DNA of 64,000 nt from Spinacia oleracea (GCF_020520425.1 NC_079487.1:131524385-131588384); one strand, 5' to 3'. Counted from the stretch's first letter, positions 1 through 14,594 are shown. Notes: generated by a model from the sequence alone, not told the origin. Program-made: numbers and translations.

Positions 1-754
1 AAGAACTTAGATTTCCCAGCTTCAAAATACTAAGTTAAACACCCACCTCTTTGTTCACTGGTTGTGGGTGACAAGCCAAGGCTTATTCAAGCACATCTTT
101 ACTGACCGGCCACCCACATGTTTAACAGCCACAACTTTCATAAACTCCTCTTATCTAAAAGCAGTTCAGAAACATGAGTTTGCGCCATTTGCTCAAATTA
201 ATGGTACCAGAATCATGAGTTCCTGATAGGGGGAAAAAATGTGTCTACACTACAGGCTACTTCTAAGAAACTATTAAAGTTCAAAGACAGTTGCAGTAGT
301 TGTCGGTTTTCTGGGATTCTATTAACCATAATACCATACCCTACCCTGCCATTACACCTAAGCCTCTGATGATTTTTCATCCTGGATTGTGTGGGAAGAG
401 GGTTTTATACTTTTATCACATATGTATGACTGTGACTCTGTGAGGCCTTAGTCTTATTACTGCAAATACGAAGAAGAAGATTTTGTTTGGTTCTCATTTA
501 CTGTTCCAGCACCAGAAACACTAACTATCGTGCAACAAAAAAATAAATTAACTGAGAAAAATGAAACCCACTAAGAACATTCAAATAATAAGTGTTGGAA
601 CTAGGAAGCAGAGTATCACGTAGACCTAGAAAAGAAAAGGGAGGACTACAAGTAAGAGACTAGGCAGAGGGAATGGAAGAAGATGGCGAACCACGGGCAT
701 TAGAAAATAGTAGAAAACTGATTACTATTATTTTCCCCTTTCTCTTTTATCTCA

Positions 755-935
755 ACATCTAATCCTCAGGGCCTAAAGTATATCTCAGTTTTCCCTATGC
801 ATTTGGGACTAAATATACAGCTTCTTGTTCCATATGCGCTTCTGTGATAAAAGATATCTGGTGGTTTGCCCTCTGCATCTGGGACTAAATGTACAGCTTC
901 TTGTTCCATATGCTCTTTTGTAACTTGCTTCCACC
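755..935. repeat. Tandem duplication (about 73 bp, two copies) in SWA2-like intron
   Basis: Two adjacent copies share the core tttgccctctgcat/tttccctatgcat, then gggactaaat, acagcttcttgttccatatg. The open frame across it is not conserved with the gene family and lies in intron sequence, so it is not called as an exon. Confidence 0.5.
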
Positions 936-974
936 AATACACAGTCAAGTAAGCAACTTGATAAACAGCTTTAC

Positions 975-3900
975 CTTCATGTTTGGATGATCAGACAGAA
1001 GGTTAGTCAAGTAATAATCAGCATTTGATGCAGCCTTGCTGTCAGGATCCCCCAGCTGTAGGTCATCAGAACAGTGAAAACTATGTCAAGCAAAGTATGT
1101 CAAGCAAAATATCCAATAGTCTTCTATACTTAACATGAGCATGCAGTATTTAGGAGAAAAGAAGTTTGGTTCATCATGGAGATATTATTTTTGTAGGCTT
1201 ACTTTGTTGACCAATGCAGTGAGCAACCTCCGCTCTTGCTCTGACTTACTCCGGAGCAGAGAATACATTATCTGCATGCAATTAGAAAATAAGAAAATAC
1301 ATAAACAAGGCACGTATGTACAACATATCTGCATACACTGATCTGATTATAAAGAGTCCCAATGGAGTAAAGCTGACAGAAGTTAACCTAAGGCAACTAA
1401 CACCCAACAAACCTTCAATGCCTTGTCTTTAAGTATACGCAACATGTCCTTTGATGCCTCCTCAAGTGCAGCGACAAAACGTTCATACCTAATATGATAA
1501 ACCAATGACACAAAAAGTGGTGACGTACGATGAAGAGGGGAGATAGTAGACGTGCAATACATGGCTAATTATGAAAAGAGGTATTCATGCTCTCATGATG
1601 ATTTTCTTCTATTCTACTGGAAGTCTGGAGTAAGCCGATTTGGTAACAAATTTATCAATGTTAGTCACCATAATTCAATTTTCTAAAACATATCAGCAGC
1701 CTTTGTTGTCTTGATTGATAATAATAACTTGTTTGTATTGAGTTACCTATCAATTTAGTTCAGTAATTAAAGTTTCTAATTGATAGCTATGGAAAATAAA
1801 AACGTAGAGAATTAATGAAGGTATAATCAACTTTCAGGAAAAATGAAAACAAAAAAACAACCATCAAAACTGATGAGCACGTTTTCTCTCCTGGTATTCA
1901 TTTTATTGGAGAAAAATCGGAGACCGCCTACCAGTTTTTCTCTTTATTGGGAGGAGAACCTAACGGTGTATAGGATGATGTAAGTCTCAGGTAAACCTCT
2001 GGCTGATTTGTTCGAGTTTGAGGTCTGGGCCTCAGCAAAGCAATTGATTCAGTAAAGTATAAATTACAAAGTTCCAATTTCCTTGTCTTAGAACGCTAAA
2101 TAAATATGTACACCAGCGACAATTTTCTCTAAAACAATCATAACCAAGCAATAAATATGATACCTTGTCCTCAGGCATTCCTCCCAGTGCCAGAACATCA
2201 GAAGAGAATTACCATCTTTAGTTTCAGGAATATGGTTCAGGGGCCGTTGTAGAAGGGTCTTCAACTTTCTATCAGGCAACAGACTGCAACATAAAGAGTT
2301 TTACTTCAATGAGCACATAACACTTAAAATGATACAGCTTAAACTGATTGTCTGATTCCTCATAACATCATCTAAGGCCCTGTTTCTTTCACCTCAATAT
2401 AAAAGGTTTCGATCAACTAAGTTCTGAATAAGGGAAGATAAGTTCATATTGGTTCAGCTAAGGGATAACAAAGTTAATTTACACTTGAAAATAAGTTGTC
2501 GTAGTTCGGTCCAGATAAGGTCCAAAAAAAACAGATTAAGTTAAAGGTTATCAGTTGAAAAAGCACCCTAAATACTGCGTGCTATTATGGAGTAGATGTA
2601 TGTCACCTAAATGACCAGCCCAAATCTATTTGAGTAGCTCCATAAGTGTAACATATTCTTGGAATCATAGAAGATTCGGGAAAATCAAAGAACAGGAATA
2701 AACCTTTGTATAAACAACTCTTTTAGAGCTTCAAAGCCTGTAAGTGCATGACGCTTCCCAACTTTCGATGTCACCATTCCTGCGAAAGACAAAAAACCAA
2801 TAATTATTACGAACCACAGAAAAATAGAAATGATGCATTTGGAACATCATTCAAGATCTTTCTTTGACAAACACTTCACGTTTGTATTGCTACCCGATGC
2901 ATGTTCTTTGTTGCCAGGTTGATAAACGGGATACTACTATGATGTTAACCCCAAAAAACCACCAAGACGCACAGGGGGGAACAAAAAGCAAGAGGGAAAA
3001 TAATCTCTTAATTAAACTTTGGTTTCTGAATAACTGGCCAGTATGGGAATATATAACCATGACTATTGGCAAAACATAAACAGATTAACTGAGGCTAAAA
3101 GGAAACCAGAGAAGGCAAATGAAGAAATACTCGTGCATTCTAGTTAGATATTTGGAACAACAATAAAAAAGCTGATGCTAAACTGCTACACTACATGAGT
3201 TTCAAATCACAATCTCACTGCTAAACGACCGTCAAAGGATCACTCAAACACAAAATTCAAAAGTTATAGAACGCATGACTTTCAAAAACCTACTACACCC
3301 TATCAGTTATGGGCAAGGTTACCCCAAAATCCTGGGGTCATTGTTAAACTCTTGAGTATTTATGTTACATACATCAAAACTCAAAAGCTACGCAGCACCA
3401 TGATCCTCAAATGACTAATCCAAAGCAACCCAGAAAGAAAAACTGAAACCAATAAATAAAGGGAGGTGTCAAAAACAAATGGAAGGGAAAAAATTACCCA
3501 GAAGCGCATCGAGTGCTCGCATATTGGCAATTGGATTATCACCAATTAAAACTGAATAAGCAGAAACCTTATCAGCAGCCGTTCCAGACCTTTGAGTGGC
3601 AATAAGCATTTTTATATCCCCACTTTGTCCCCTGGAAGACTCGTAGTCCAAAGTGTATTGTGCCAATAACCTCTCCCCAAGCTCCTTTTTCTTCGCCACC
3701 AGATTCTTCCACTCCTCTGCATTTCCAACCTCCCCCCTCTTTTTCTCTCCTCCCCCCATCACCTTCTCCTCCAGCTCCCCCTGGTCAACATGCCACGCCC
3801 CCAATGCACTTGCCTTTACCAACGGAAGCTTTGGGAGATTCTTAGACTTTTCAAATGACTTGTAATCATTATTATTAACTGCAAAACCATCATTTTTGTT

Positions 3901-4212
3901 GATTTTTCTGCTTTTCAAATCATTATTGAATTTGGGTTTTTGGTTTTGGGGCTTTTCGTTTTGCGACATTTGATTTTGAGGTGTAGGGTTCTTCTTTAGG
4001 GACTTTTGGGGGTTGGGGCTTTTAGTTTTGGATGAAATCTTTGGCTCTATCGGTTTCTTTTTCTTGGGACGGAAATCCGAATCATTAAAGCCGGATGAGG
4101 GCAGAGAAGATGCAAGGCCAAGGGAGGAGGCAAATGATGCAACATCAGATTGGATCTTCTCTACGTCCTCTGGTTTACCTTGGGAGCTTTTCTTAGGCTT
4201 GGGATTCCCCAT
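975..4212 (-). CDS. SWA2: CEBPZ/Noc1-like ribosome assembly protein (SLOW WALKER2 type), 5' part
   Basis: Six coding exons can be read in frame on the minus strand: 4212-3498, 2779-2704, 2283-2164, 1488-1413, 1271-1203 and 1055-975; all junctions are GT-AG and phases agree. The rest lies beyond the left edge. The first exon encodes a Lys/Pro/Asn-rich, low-complexity N-terminus of about 200 residues, then a segment of the form DIKMLIATQRSGTAADKVSA, followed across introns by GKRHALTGFEALKELF, NSLLMFWHWEECL and NADYYLTNLLSDHPN. This series matches the start of the CBF/Mak21 domain of CEBPZ, yeast Noc1 and Arabidopsis SLOW WALKER2, nucleolar factors for early 60S assembly. The start ATG lies just after a good acceptor (polypyrimidine, TTGCAG at 4224), so the longer upstream reading frame to 4266 is intronic. 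Family confidence is good; the symbol is by homology from memory. Confidence 0.8.
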
Positions 4213-4223
4213 TAAAACTCCTC

Positions 4224-6119
4224 CTGCAATAGAAGGAAAAAAATTAGGGTTTATCATAAGTGCCACTCACAGATTGGGAAGAAACAAAAAAAGCTAAGCA
4301 CACATTTAACTGAAAATTAACACCTCTCCATAATAAAATATCCTAATTATCATTTAGCAAACTAACATTTTATCAAACACCTTATTCCCAAAAAGATACC
4401 TTTACTTAAGGCATTAGGCTACTGTTTTATCCACATCAAAATATAGACTTTTAAGACAAATGATAAAATCTACCCGAACTCTCAACGTACAACTTATTAC
4501 TCACATCGTCGTATTTTCTGTAGCATCAATGTCCAATGGCGTATCCAGGAATTAAAATTCCTGGGTCACCATCGATAACGCAACGCAATAATTGTAACAT
4601 ATAATTAACTTGCTTAGTCAGAGTGATTGTACCATCCAATTAATTGCTTAGTCAAAACAAATCAAATACACATACACTAAGATAAACAAAATTAGAAGAA
4701 TAATCAAACAATACTTACTCAGTTACAGCGACTGATGCATTAACTCATGAATTAAAACAACAATCCACCAATAACAAATTAACAACAACAAATAACAACT
4801 CATGAACAATCCACTTTTAACTCATGAACTAATTACTAATAATCCTCATTCCCCTCTTAACAAATAACAACAAAAAAAATTGAAATATCAAAACAAACTC
4901 GTGAATACTTGATAATCTATTCTTTAACTTTCTGTAATTTCATAAAATCATTCCAAATCTCTTTCTTCTTCCTTTAATTTCTGCTCCAAACTATCAATGA
5001 TCTACACTCACTAAATTTTTTACTCATTGCCAAGCAAATTTACAACGCTTTACAGACTTCTATAGTTACATTTTACCAAATTAGTGCTGAGGGGGTACAC
5101 ATTTAACTGTCCATCACAATTAACTAAATATATCAGCAAGAAATTAGCTCAACTTTCCAGTACATTCTTGCCAAAAGAAGCATAAGAAATTTCTCTTACA
5201 CCAACTGATCAGATTTAACAGACAGTTGAATTCGAGTGCTAGATAATCAATCGTCTAGCAAGAATTGAACTTAAAACTGCAAAGCTAAGCTAAGTCATTT
5301 TTGTCAATGATCACTAAAGTCGATTTCGAAAAACAGAAAAAAGGAAAGATTGCACAATATGTCAATGTAACACTGGACTTTTCAACAACCTCACAAGGAG
5401 AAGTTAGCACATTGATCCAGCCTCCAGTACCTTTATAATTGGAGATAATTTAGTAACATAATGTCATAATTGAAAGACGATTCATTTAATCAAATGAGAA
5501 TAACAGTGAGGGTTTTCGACTTTTCGTTTGGTTCCGAATCCACTCGTGAACAGAAAGTTAACGAAAAGACTATTAAGCACTCATGAACTAATCCACTGTT
5601 AACAAATAACAATAACTCAACAAGAAGAAATTGAATTATTAAAACATACTCATACAGTCATACTCATACAGTCATACTCATACAACAGTACAATTCATGA
5701 ATTAAAACAATTAAACTAAGCACACAATTAATCATGAACAAGAAATTAATTTCTGCTTTCACAATTACTCATACTCTAAGAAATTAATTTCAGCTTTCAC
5801 AATTACTCATACTCAAGAGATTAAGCACTCGTGGAAGGTGAGGGGCAGACCTTTCAGCTTCTCGTAGTGGGCGCGCGGCGCGGTGACGGTGGGGCCGTGG
5901 GAGACCTATACGCGGTGGGCTGGCCGGGCGGGGCTGTCGCCTGTCGGTGAGGGCAGTTGGGCGGCGCTGTGGTAAGACGGGGAAGAGAGCAAGAGCTTTT
6001 AGCGAAATAGGTCAGATTGTGTGAATGAATTTCCAGTGTAAAACAGTTAAACTAAGCACCCTGTAGAACGGAAGAACTGAATCGATTCTTTCAGGGAAAA
6101 TAAATAATAAAATCAATAC
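4224..6119 (-). other. 5'UTR intron of the SWA2-like gene, with a GC-rich patch
   Basis: AT-rich intron sequence with several imperfect short duplications (catactcatacagt units at 5650-5690; an actcatactc block repeated at 5765-5815). The stretch 5840-5985 is strikingly GC-rich compared with everything around it. I see no gene in it. Confidence 0.45.
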
Positions 6120-6340
6120 CTGCAAAACTGGAAAGGAATGAAATGAAGACGAAATGTTAGCTTCAGCAATTGATTTGAATTATTGAATTTCGTAAGAGAG
6201 TGAAGAGAGCAGCGTTGGTTGCTGCTTGCGGTAGTTTGAGACGAGAGAGAGGAAATTGCGAGAAGGGTAAAATAGTATTTGTGTTATCGTGTTAGCTTTC
6301 TAGGAATTTTGTGTAAAGAACGAGATTAGGGTTTAGCTAA
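6120..6340 (-). other. Noncoding first exon and promoter-proximal region of the SWA2-like gene
   Basis: Reading the minus strand, a donor (TTTGCAG|GTATTG) at 6120/6119 pairs well with the acceptor at 4224, giving a 1.9-kb 5'UTR intron. The inferred exon upstream is pyrimidine-rich (CTCTCTCGTC) and begins near an aaaccctaat telo-box-like motif (about 6326-6335), common in promoters of plant translation and ribosome-biogenesis genes. The exact transcription start cannot be seen. Confidence 0.5.
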
Positions 6341-6524
6341 TAGAGGCGAGGGAGGAAATCTATACCCCAAAAGACCAAAGTGGTCTGTCACTAAAATGGA
6401 TGTCACTAAAATGGACATAAGTGATTTTTATTGGTACTGTTTTGTCATTTTCTGTGTAATGATACTTATTAATTTGGTATTGGTATTTTAGACCTGATCA
6501 AACGGGAATTTGGTATTGGTATTT

Positions 6525-6852
6525 TAGACCTGATCAAACGGCGGGCCGGGTTAGGGTCGGGCCTGAACATAAAAAAATAGCCCAGTATGTCAGGCTGGGC
6601 CAAGATTCGGGCCAAAAAATTGTGCCCAACCCAGCTATTTTCGGGCCTAAACTACCGAGCTTTTTGGGACATTTTCGGGCCGGACCAAATTTATAACTAA
6701 AATATGTATTTTTGTGTTTCCCAAACCCGCCCAGAAAAATTAAATTTTCGGGCCGGGTCCAGAAACAGGGCCGGGAAATTCTGCCCAAACCCGCAAAAAT
6801 TTCGGGCGGGTCGGACAAGGCCAACGGGTCGGGCTCATCTTGATCAGGTCTA
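6525..6852. mobile_element. hAT-type MITE with 8-bp TSD
   Basis: A 328-bp element with inverted ends tagacctgatcaa / ttgatcaggtcta and a perfect 8-bp target duplication tggtattt at 6517-6524 and 6853-6860. The interior is rich in gggccggg/cccgaa motifs and carries no transposase. An 8-bp TSD with short TIRs is the hAT signature. Open frames across it on both strands are artefacts of the GC-rich interior. Confidence 0.8.
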
Positions 6853-7017
6853 TGGTATTTGTATGAGTCAGGACATTACCTTACTAGTCTTATATGTACG
6901 CGATGTGTGCGAAAGTATTAAATTTGATCTGATCCAAGTACTATAGTATTTTTCATAAATGCAAAGTACATATAGTAGTACTCCATAATTGTTGTACACA
7001 TCCTACTTTCTTGAACA

Positions 7018-7038
7018 CACTCTCTCTCTCTCTCTCAT
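7018..7038. repeat. (TC)n microsatellite
   Basis: A run of about ten TC dinucleotides. Confidence 0.8.
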
Positions 7039-7039
7039 C

Positions 7040-7760
7040 TCCCTCCCCATCCCACGTAAGAGCAGAAACACACTACAAACACGAAGAAGGTGCCTGCAAA
7101 CAACCACACTGCAAGAGCAATAGCAGCAACCTGTAGAGAAAGCAACAACAATAACAATCAGAAGCAGAGCTCTCCAAACCCCCTGCATACACCAAAACAA
7201 ACAACAACAAATTTTACTATTTATATTAGAAGAATAATAAACAAAGTGACTAACATTTCGAAAAGTCATGATGCAACAACTTGTGCTTAAGCAAATTCTT
7301 GAGCACTTTATAAGTACATCCATGTATATGTTCAATCATTCATATAAATAACTTAAACCAATTGTGATATTATTATTTACTTAACCACATATATTCACAA
7401 CTATTAATCACCCATTAAAAATTGAAATTAGGAAATTGAACATGAATTACCTGAGGGAAGCAATGCGATCAATTAGCTTAGCAGGGACAATTTCATGTTG
7501 AAAATTAACAAAATTAACAAAAACCCAGAAAAAAAAGATGATCAGCTCAGGAGTTAATTAAAGGCGAGAAAAAGAAGTGGGGAGATGATTACATTGCGCA
7601 TGCCCATATCAACGACAGTGAGAACCCCTGAAATCATCTTTGGAGAAGTATTTCGCGTGCATTTGACATCCAACTTCATGATTGCTACTGCTCCTGCTCC
7701 TGCTCCTGCTCCTGCAAGCATAATAAAGTTAGATTATATTAACAGTGATTATTTACATAA
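7040..7760 (-). other. Possible exon-like pieces of unknown origin
   Basis: Several minus-strand pieces have exon-like edges: 7605-7720 reads KLDVKCTRNTSPKMISGVLT then VVDMGMRN before a GTAATC donor; 7448-7495 reads QHEIVPAKLIDRIASLR before GTAATT; about 7050-7130 after a TTTCTCTACAG acceptor reads VAAIALAVWLFAGTFF, a hydrophobic stretch, to a stop. I do not recognise them and could not show that they splice together. They may belong with the neighbouring kinesin-14 fragment as captured or decayed gene pieces. A (GCTCCT)n run lies at 7690-7713. Confidence 0.2.
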
Positions 7761-7918
7761 GATTGAAATCTTAGAAGCAATACAAACTTGAGGAGCACAT
7801 TTCCTAGATTAGAGAACACATTATATATACACAAACTCTAAGTATAATCTCAATTATACGAATTCACCGCCGCCTAAGAAACATATATTTTAACATAACC
7901 CCCTGTATTTTTGCTCAC

Positions 7919-8070
7919 CTTGGATGAAGTCAGATGATCCTGCAACGAACTGTATTGTCCCCTCAAGGTGTTGAGATTTTCCGCTACAACAACTTTCTCA
8001 CTCTCAACGCGTTCAAGGTCTCATTGGCTGTAGAAAGTTTCGTTTGAAGTTTGCTATTATACTGCTTCAT
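7919..8070 (-). pseudogene. Kinesin-14 (ATK1/KATA type) coiled-coil exon fragment
   Basis: On the minus strand, ATG at 8070 opens MKQYNSKLQTKLSTANETL; after an apparent 1-nt slip it continues as EKVVVAENLNTLRGQYSSLQ and DHLTSSK, then a GTGAGC donor at 7918. This pattern (QQYNSKLQ ... VENLSTLRG ... SLQDQLSSS) is the coiled coil just before the motor domain of plant kinesin-14 ATK1/KATA-like proteins, which move toward microtubule minus ends in the spindle. No motor exon follows on the left, so this is a relic or captured fragment. Identification is from memory of the motif order. Confidence 0.45.
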
Positions 8071-8135
8071 TATCTTTATTATTTTATTATTACGAAGTAT
8101 TATATTTTTTGGGTGGAAAAAGCTAGTACATCAAA

Positions 8136-8225
8136 TATGGCTTAGCTTGGTGGATAAATATTTCTTATTTGAAAAATGAGGTAAGGGTTTAAGTCTTGTA
8201 TAAAAAAATACTGTAAAAAATGTCG
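8136..8225 (+). repeat. SINE-like relic
   Basis: tRNA-like internal motifs (tagcttggtggataaat resembling an A box; ggtttaagtcttg resembling a B box) followed by an A-rich tail. No clear target duplication was found. Confidence 0.3.
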
Positions 8226-8914
8226 TATCGTACTTTATTAGATTTTTCCTTTCATAATTAAAAATTGTTGTTTCACATAAATTGAAACTTATGTTTAGGA
8301 AATGGTTGTGCCACGTACATTACATTTGCTCGTGCCCGTATTAAGCCATGCTTCAAGCTAGCTCAATTAATACTACCTTTATACACGATTTATTGATGGT
8401 GTTGGTTTACGTCTCTATGGAATAAGGTCGAGCCATTAAGGTTGTTACTTGCGAGATACGAAAGACAAAAAGACCATTATGGTGCTCGTGTTGATGGGCT
8501 CACTAAAAAATGAAGATCATAATAGGATCAGAAAGGGTGACCCTAATAGTGAAAACTGAACAAGTAGTATTGATAAATAGGGATAGGCATGAGGCTCCCG
8601 TGTCCAGTAACCTAGACCCAAATCATATTTCACGTGGAACCTTATCAGCTCCAGACCCATGCCGCCATGTCTAGATCTGATGGGTCTTTTGATCTGAAAT
8701 AATATTTTAGATTTGTTGATTTTTAACATTTTCTATACAAGTTTTAATTTCCACACCATTCATTTGAACATCATTTTCCGCCACGTTCACATATAAAATA
8801 ACATAAGTTAATGCACTTCCTTAATATATTTTTTATTTTGATAATTGTACTGATCCATATGTTGGATCTTGACCCGATATGGGTCTAATTAAGTCTTATT
8901 CGGCAAAACCAGTG

Positions 8915-9706
8915 GTTGAGTAGTAGGTATGGTTAGAGTAACGGGTAGCGACGGATAATAACGAGTTATATTTAGCTGTCAAAGTAGCAGGTAACTAGTA
9001 TGGGTGTTAGACCCTGTTCCTTTGAGCCGAACTAAACTGAACTGAAATTAACTTAACTGAATTGAATGCTCCTGAACTAAACCGGTATGAACTGAAATTA
9101 ACTTAACTGAATATTAATGAATTAACACAAATAATAAATAATACTACCTCCATTCCTTAATGTTCTTTACGCTTTGGAATATGTGTCAAAAGTATGAAAA
9201 CTTTGACCGTGGATTCTCACTGTTATATACATCAAAATGTTATCATGTAAGATCTTGTTAGTTTGGTCTCGTTGTGTATTTTTACAATATCAAATTTTTA
9301 TATTTTTTTCACATACGGAAATGGATATATAAGTCGTTAAATATTGCATTGGAGTCCGTGCAAATAGTAACCGTAAAGAACATTAAGGAACGGAGGTAGT
9401 AGTAATAAATAAATAAATAATAAATAAAAAATAACAGTAAACAGTAATAATAAAAAAAAAACTATATTAATTAATAATAATATACTAATAAGTTAAAATG
9501 AATTGAATAACATAACTGAACTTAGCTTATCTCAATTGAGCTGAAAAATAAGCCTTGAAACTGAAATTAAGGAAAAAAGAAGAGCCTTATATAAGTAACG
9601 ATTGACATGGTAAGATATAACAAAACTATATAAAATTGCTTTAATATTTTGAACGTTTGATAAAATTTACTCACCCGTTACCTCAAAACGCTTTTGCCGA
9701 ACACAC
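8915..9706. mobile_element. Fragmented MITE of the gtagcgggtaac family, host for other insertions
   Basis: The left part (about 8915-9005) carries ggttgagtagtaggta, gggtagcg and gtcaaagtagcaggtaacta; the right end (9655-9706) reads gttacctcaaaacgcttttg then ccgaacacac. The same pieces bound the more complete copy at 37464-37968. A Stowaway MITE lies inside, and a Harbinger-type element lies at the right end. Confidence 0.4.
9144..9399. mobile_element. Stowaway-type MITE (ctacctccattcc family), TA TSD
   Basis: 256 bp bounded by ctacctccattccttaatg and its near-perfect inverse cattaaggaacggaggtag, with TA on both sides. It belongs to the same subfamily as the copy that interrupts the BBE-like gene at 59348-59601 (shared inner motifs such as agtccgtgcaaatagtaac). 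Confidence 0.85.
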
Positions 9707-9709
9707 TAA

Positions 9710-10672
9710 GGGGCCGTTTGGTTGGGGGTATTCATTAAAGGGAAAGGCAATCAACTATCTTGATTCCCTTTGTTGTTGTTTGTTAGACCAAATCAATCAT
9801 TCCCTTTACCCTCATGATTCCCCACTTTTCCTCTACCTTCATTCCCCACACCCCCCAAGGAATCATCCTTACCCCCAAAGTCCTCATCACCCAACTAACC
9901 CAACTACCACTTTGACCACCATTGACTATCTCTATAACCACACCACCCACCGACAAACACCACTACAACCACCGGAGATGTCGTTAAAGTGTCCAACCAA
10001 CACCCAACCACCTCCGGCACCACCCAGCCACCGCCGGAACCACCCAACCACCATCGGAAACCTACTACAACTCCCTCAAAATTACCGAACCACCATCGGA
10101 AACTTACTCCAACTCCCTTAAAACCACCCATCCACCTCCGGGATACCCAACCACCACCGAAAACCTACTCCAACTCCCTCAAAACCACCACGGAACCACC
10201 CTTGCCATCACCAAAAATCTAACTTATCTACCACAAAACCACCAACCCCCCACCGAAAACAACCCCACCCGTCCCAAAAATTACTTTAATCGAAAATCAT
10301 AACTCTTACCATAAAAACAACACCAATTACAAATAAAAGTCCACCAAACTCCAAGATCTAAGAGTTAAAGATGAAGGGGAAGAGAGAGAGAAAAAGGTGC
10401 GAAAAGAGAGAGAAGGAGGAGTAGAGGCGGCAACAATGGTAGGGAGCAACGTCGGCGGCGGGATGGTAGCAAATTGGTGGCGGAGATGGATAGACGATGA
10501 TGGAAGAGGAGGAGGAAGGGAGGGTGTACGTGATTTTAGATTGAAAGGGAAGATAGTTTATGAGTTTCCTTTTAGAAAACAAACTTGGTAAAAGAAAGGG
10601 AATTGTTTTCCATTCTCTCTCTTTCCCTTTCTTACTGTCATTCCCTTTACCCTTTTCGAACCAAACGACCCC
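9710..10672. mobile_element. PIF/Harbinger-type nonautonomous element with CCACC-rich core
   Basis: 963 bp with ends ggggccgtttggtt and aaccaaacgacccc and a TAA target duplication (9707-9709, 10673-10675). The interior at about 9895-10270 is a degenerate minisatellite of aaccaccaccggaaa-like units, which creates long Pro/Thr-rich open frames that are not genes. No transposase is seen. Confidence 0.7.
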
Positions 10673-10755
10673 TAAGAATATTAGACCCAAACACAAACCC
10701 ATTTTCAAGCATATGGACACATATCCTCAAATAATTTGACCCGGACTATAAATAT

Positions 10756-10850
10756 TGGGCCGGTCCAACAAGGTATGGTTCGGGTTTATCTGAAGGTCAG
10801 CTTCCTTCGACCCATGCCCATTCCTCGTGATATAAAACCCCTAGGGTTTA
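10756..10850 (+). promoter_or_regulatory. uS2 gene promoter motifs: site II and telo-box
   Basis: TGGGCC (site II, TCP-binding type) at 10756-10761 and aaacccctagggttta (telo-box) at 10835-10850, about 130-230 bp upstream of the ATG. This pair is characteristic of plant ribosomal protein genes. A tataaaa stretch overlaps the telo-box at 10831-10837. The leader then has a (CTCC)n/CT-rich tract at 10902-10945. Confidence 0.6.
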
Positions 10851-10983
10851 CCACTTGTATAATCTCTCTTTAAGATTTCCCAGCAAAGGCCGCTACGCCG
10901 GACTCCCTCCCTCCCTCCCTCCCTCTCTCTTCTTTCTCTCTCCTCCATTTTGAAGCTTCGAGCTTTCTCGAGCATCATCGAAA

Positions 10984-13777
<2,794 letters not shown>

Positions 13778-14284
13778 GATTTGCCCTTTTGGGTTTTGAA
13801 ATTTTGGTTTCAGGAACTGTTGGGATGCAAGACAATGGGAGCTTTAGTTTTCAGTTGAGTTTAGATGTAGATGCTTAGTTGAAGAGCAAATCTTGTTTGT
13901 TTTATCCCCTATATTTTCTTCTATTTTGCGACAACTTAATAGATTCTATAAATTTCAACAGATAGTGCTCTGCGTTATATTATTTGTTCCAATATTTAGC
14001 TCTGTTCCCGGTTTGGGGACATATGTTCTTTCAGTTAATCTTTCCTGTCCACGTCTACTATCTGATTTGGTTTGCCTTTGTTTCTTGGTTTGTGTTTGTT
14101 TCTTGTTAAGATTTTGCATGGTTGAGACATTAGTGTCAAGTTATCGGAGGCTTTACTACGCTTCCCAGCATTGCTCTCTTAACATGAGATAAATTTCAAC
14201 AAAAATCTCCTATAACAGTTCAAAGTGTTGTCTTTTCCCGATTATGCCAGATTGATGAAGGATATAACGCCTCTATAACTCTAC

Positions 14285-14400
14285 AAGGTTGTATCTCTTT
14301 ACAATTTACTTCGTTCCCTGAGGAAAATGAAATAGTTCATTATCTTTTACAATTTACTTCGTTCCCTGAGGAAAATGAAATAGTTCATTATCTTTTAGAT
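14285..14400. repeat. Tandem duplication, about 54 bp x 2
   Basis: Two perfect adjacent copies of the unit starting tctttacaatttacttcgtt and ending gaaatagttcattat. Confidence 0.9.
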
Positions 14401-14520
14401 CTAGTCCGTATCAGAGAATTAGTTTATGAATTACTACTTCAAGAACATTCTCTTTTCAGTAGGCCTTAACTAAGGGGCCTTTGAATTAGATACTATCACA
14501 AATTCACAATACAGTACAAA

Positions 14521-14594
14521 CAACTATGTCAAAGTACCAACTACCAAGTAACTATGTCAAAGTACCAACTACCAAGTAACTATGTCAAAGTACA
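14521..14594. repeat. Tandem repeat, 30-bp unit x about 2.4
   Basis: Repeated unit aactatgtcaaagtaccaac followed by taccaagt, copied just over twice. The open frame that starts inside it has no recognisable product. Confidence 0.9.

Noticed and set aside
766-948. 60-residue minus-strand frame as a further SWA2-like exon
   Set aside because: It crosses a 73-bp tandem duplication and does not continue the conserved sequence after NLLSDHPNMK, which should resume with the next domain block.
4213-4266. Upstream ATG of the SWA2-like first exon (longer N-terminus)
   Set aside because: A strong acceptor (polypyrimidine tract then TTGCAG at 4224) lies between it and the chosen ATG, so that stretch is intron.
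6534-6946. Open frames of 96 and 80 residues on opposite strands
   Set aside because: Both lie in the GC-rich interior of the hAT MITE with an 8-bp TSD.
9657-10222. Long Pro/Thr/His-rich open frames on both strands
   Set aside because: They are produced by the CCACC-type minisatellite inside a Harbinger-type element and have no family pattern or codon bias of a gene.
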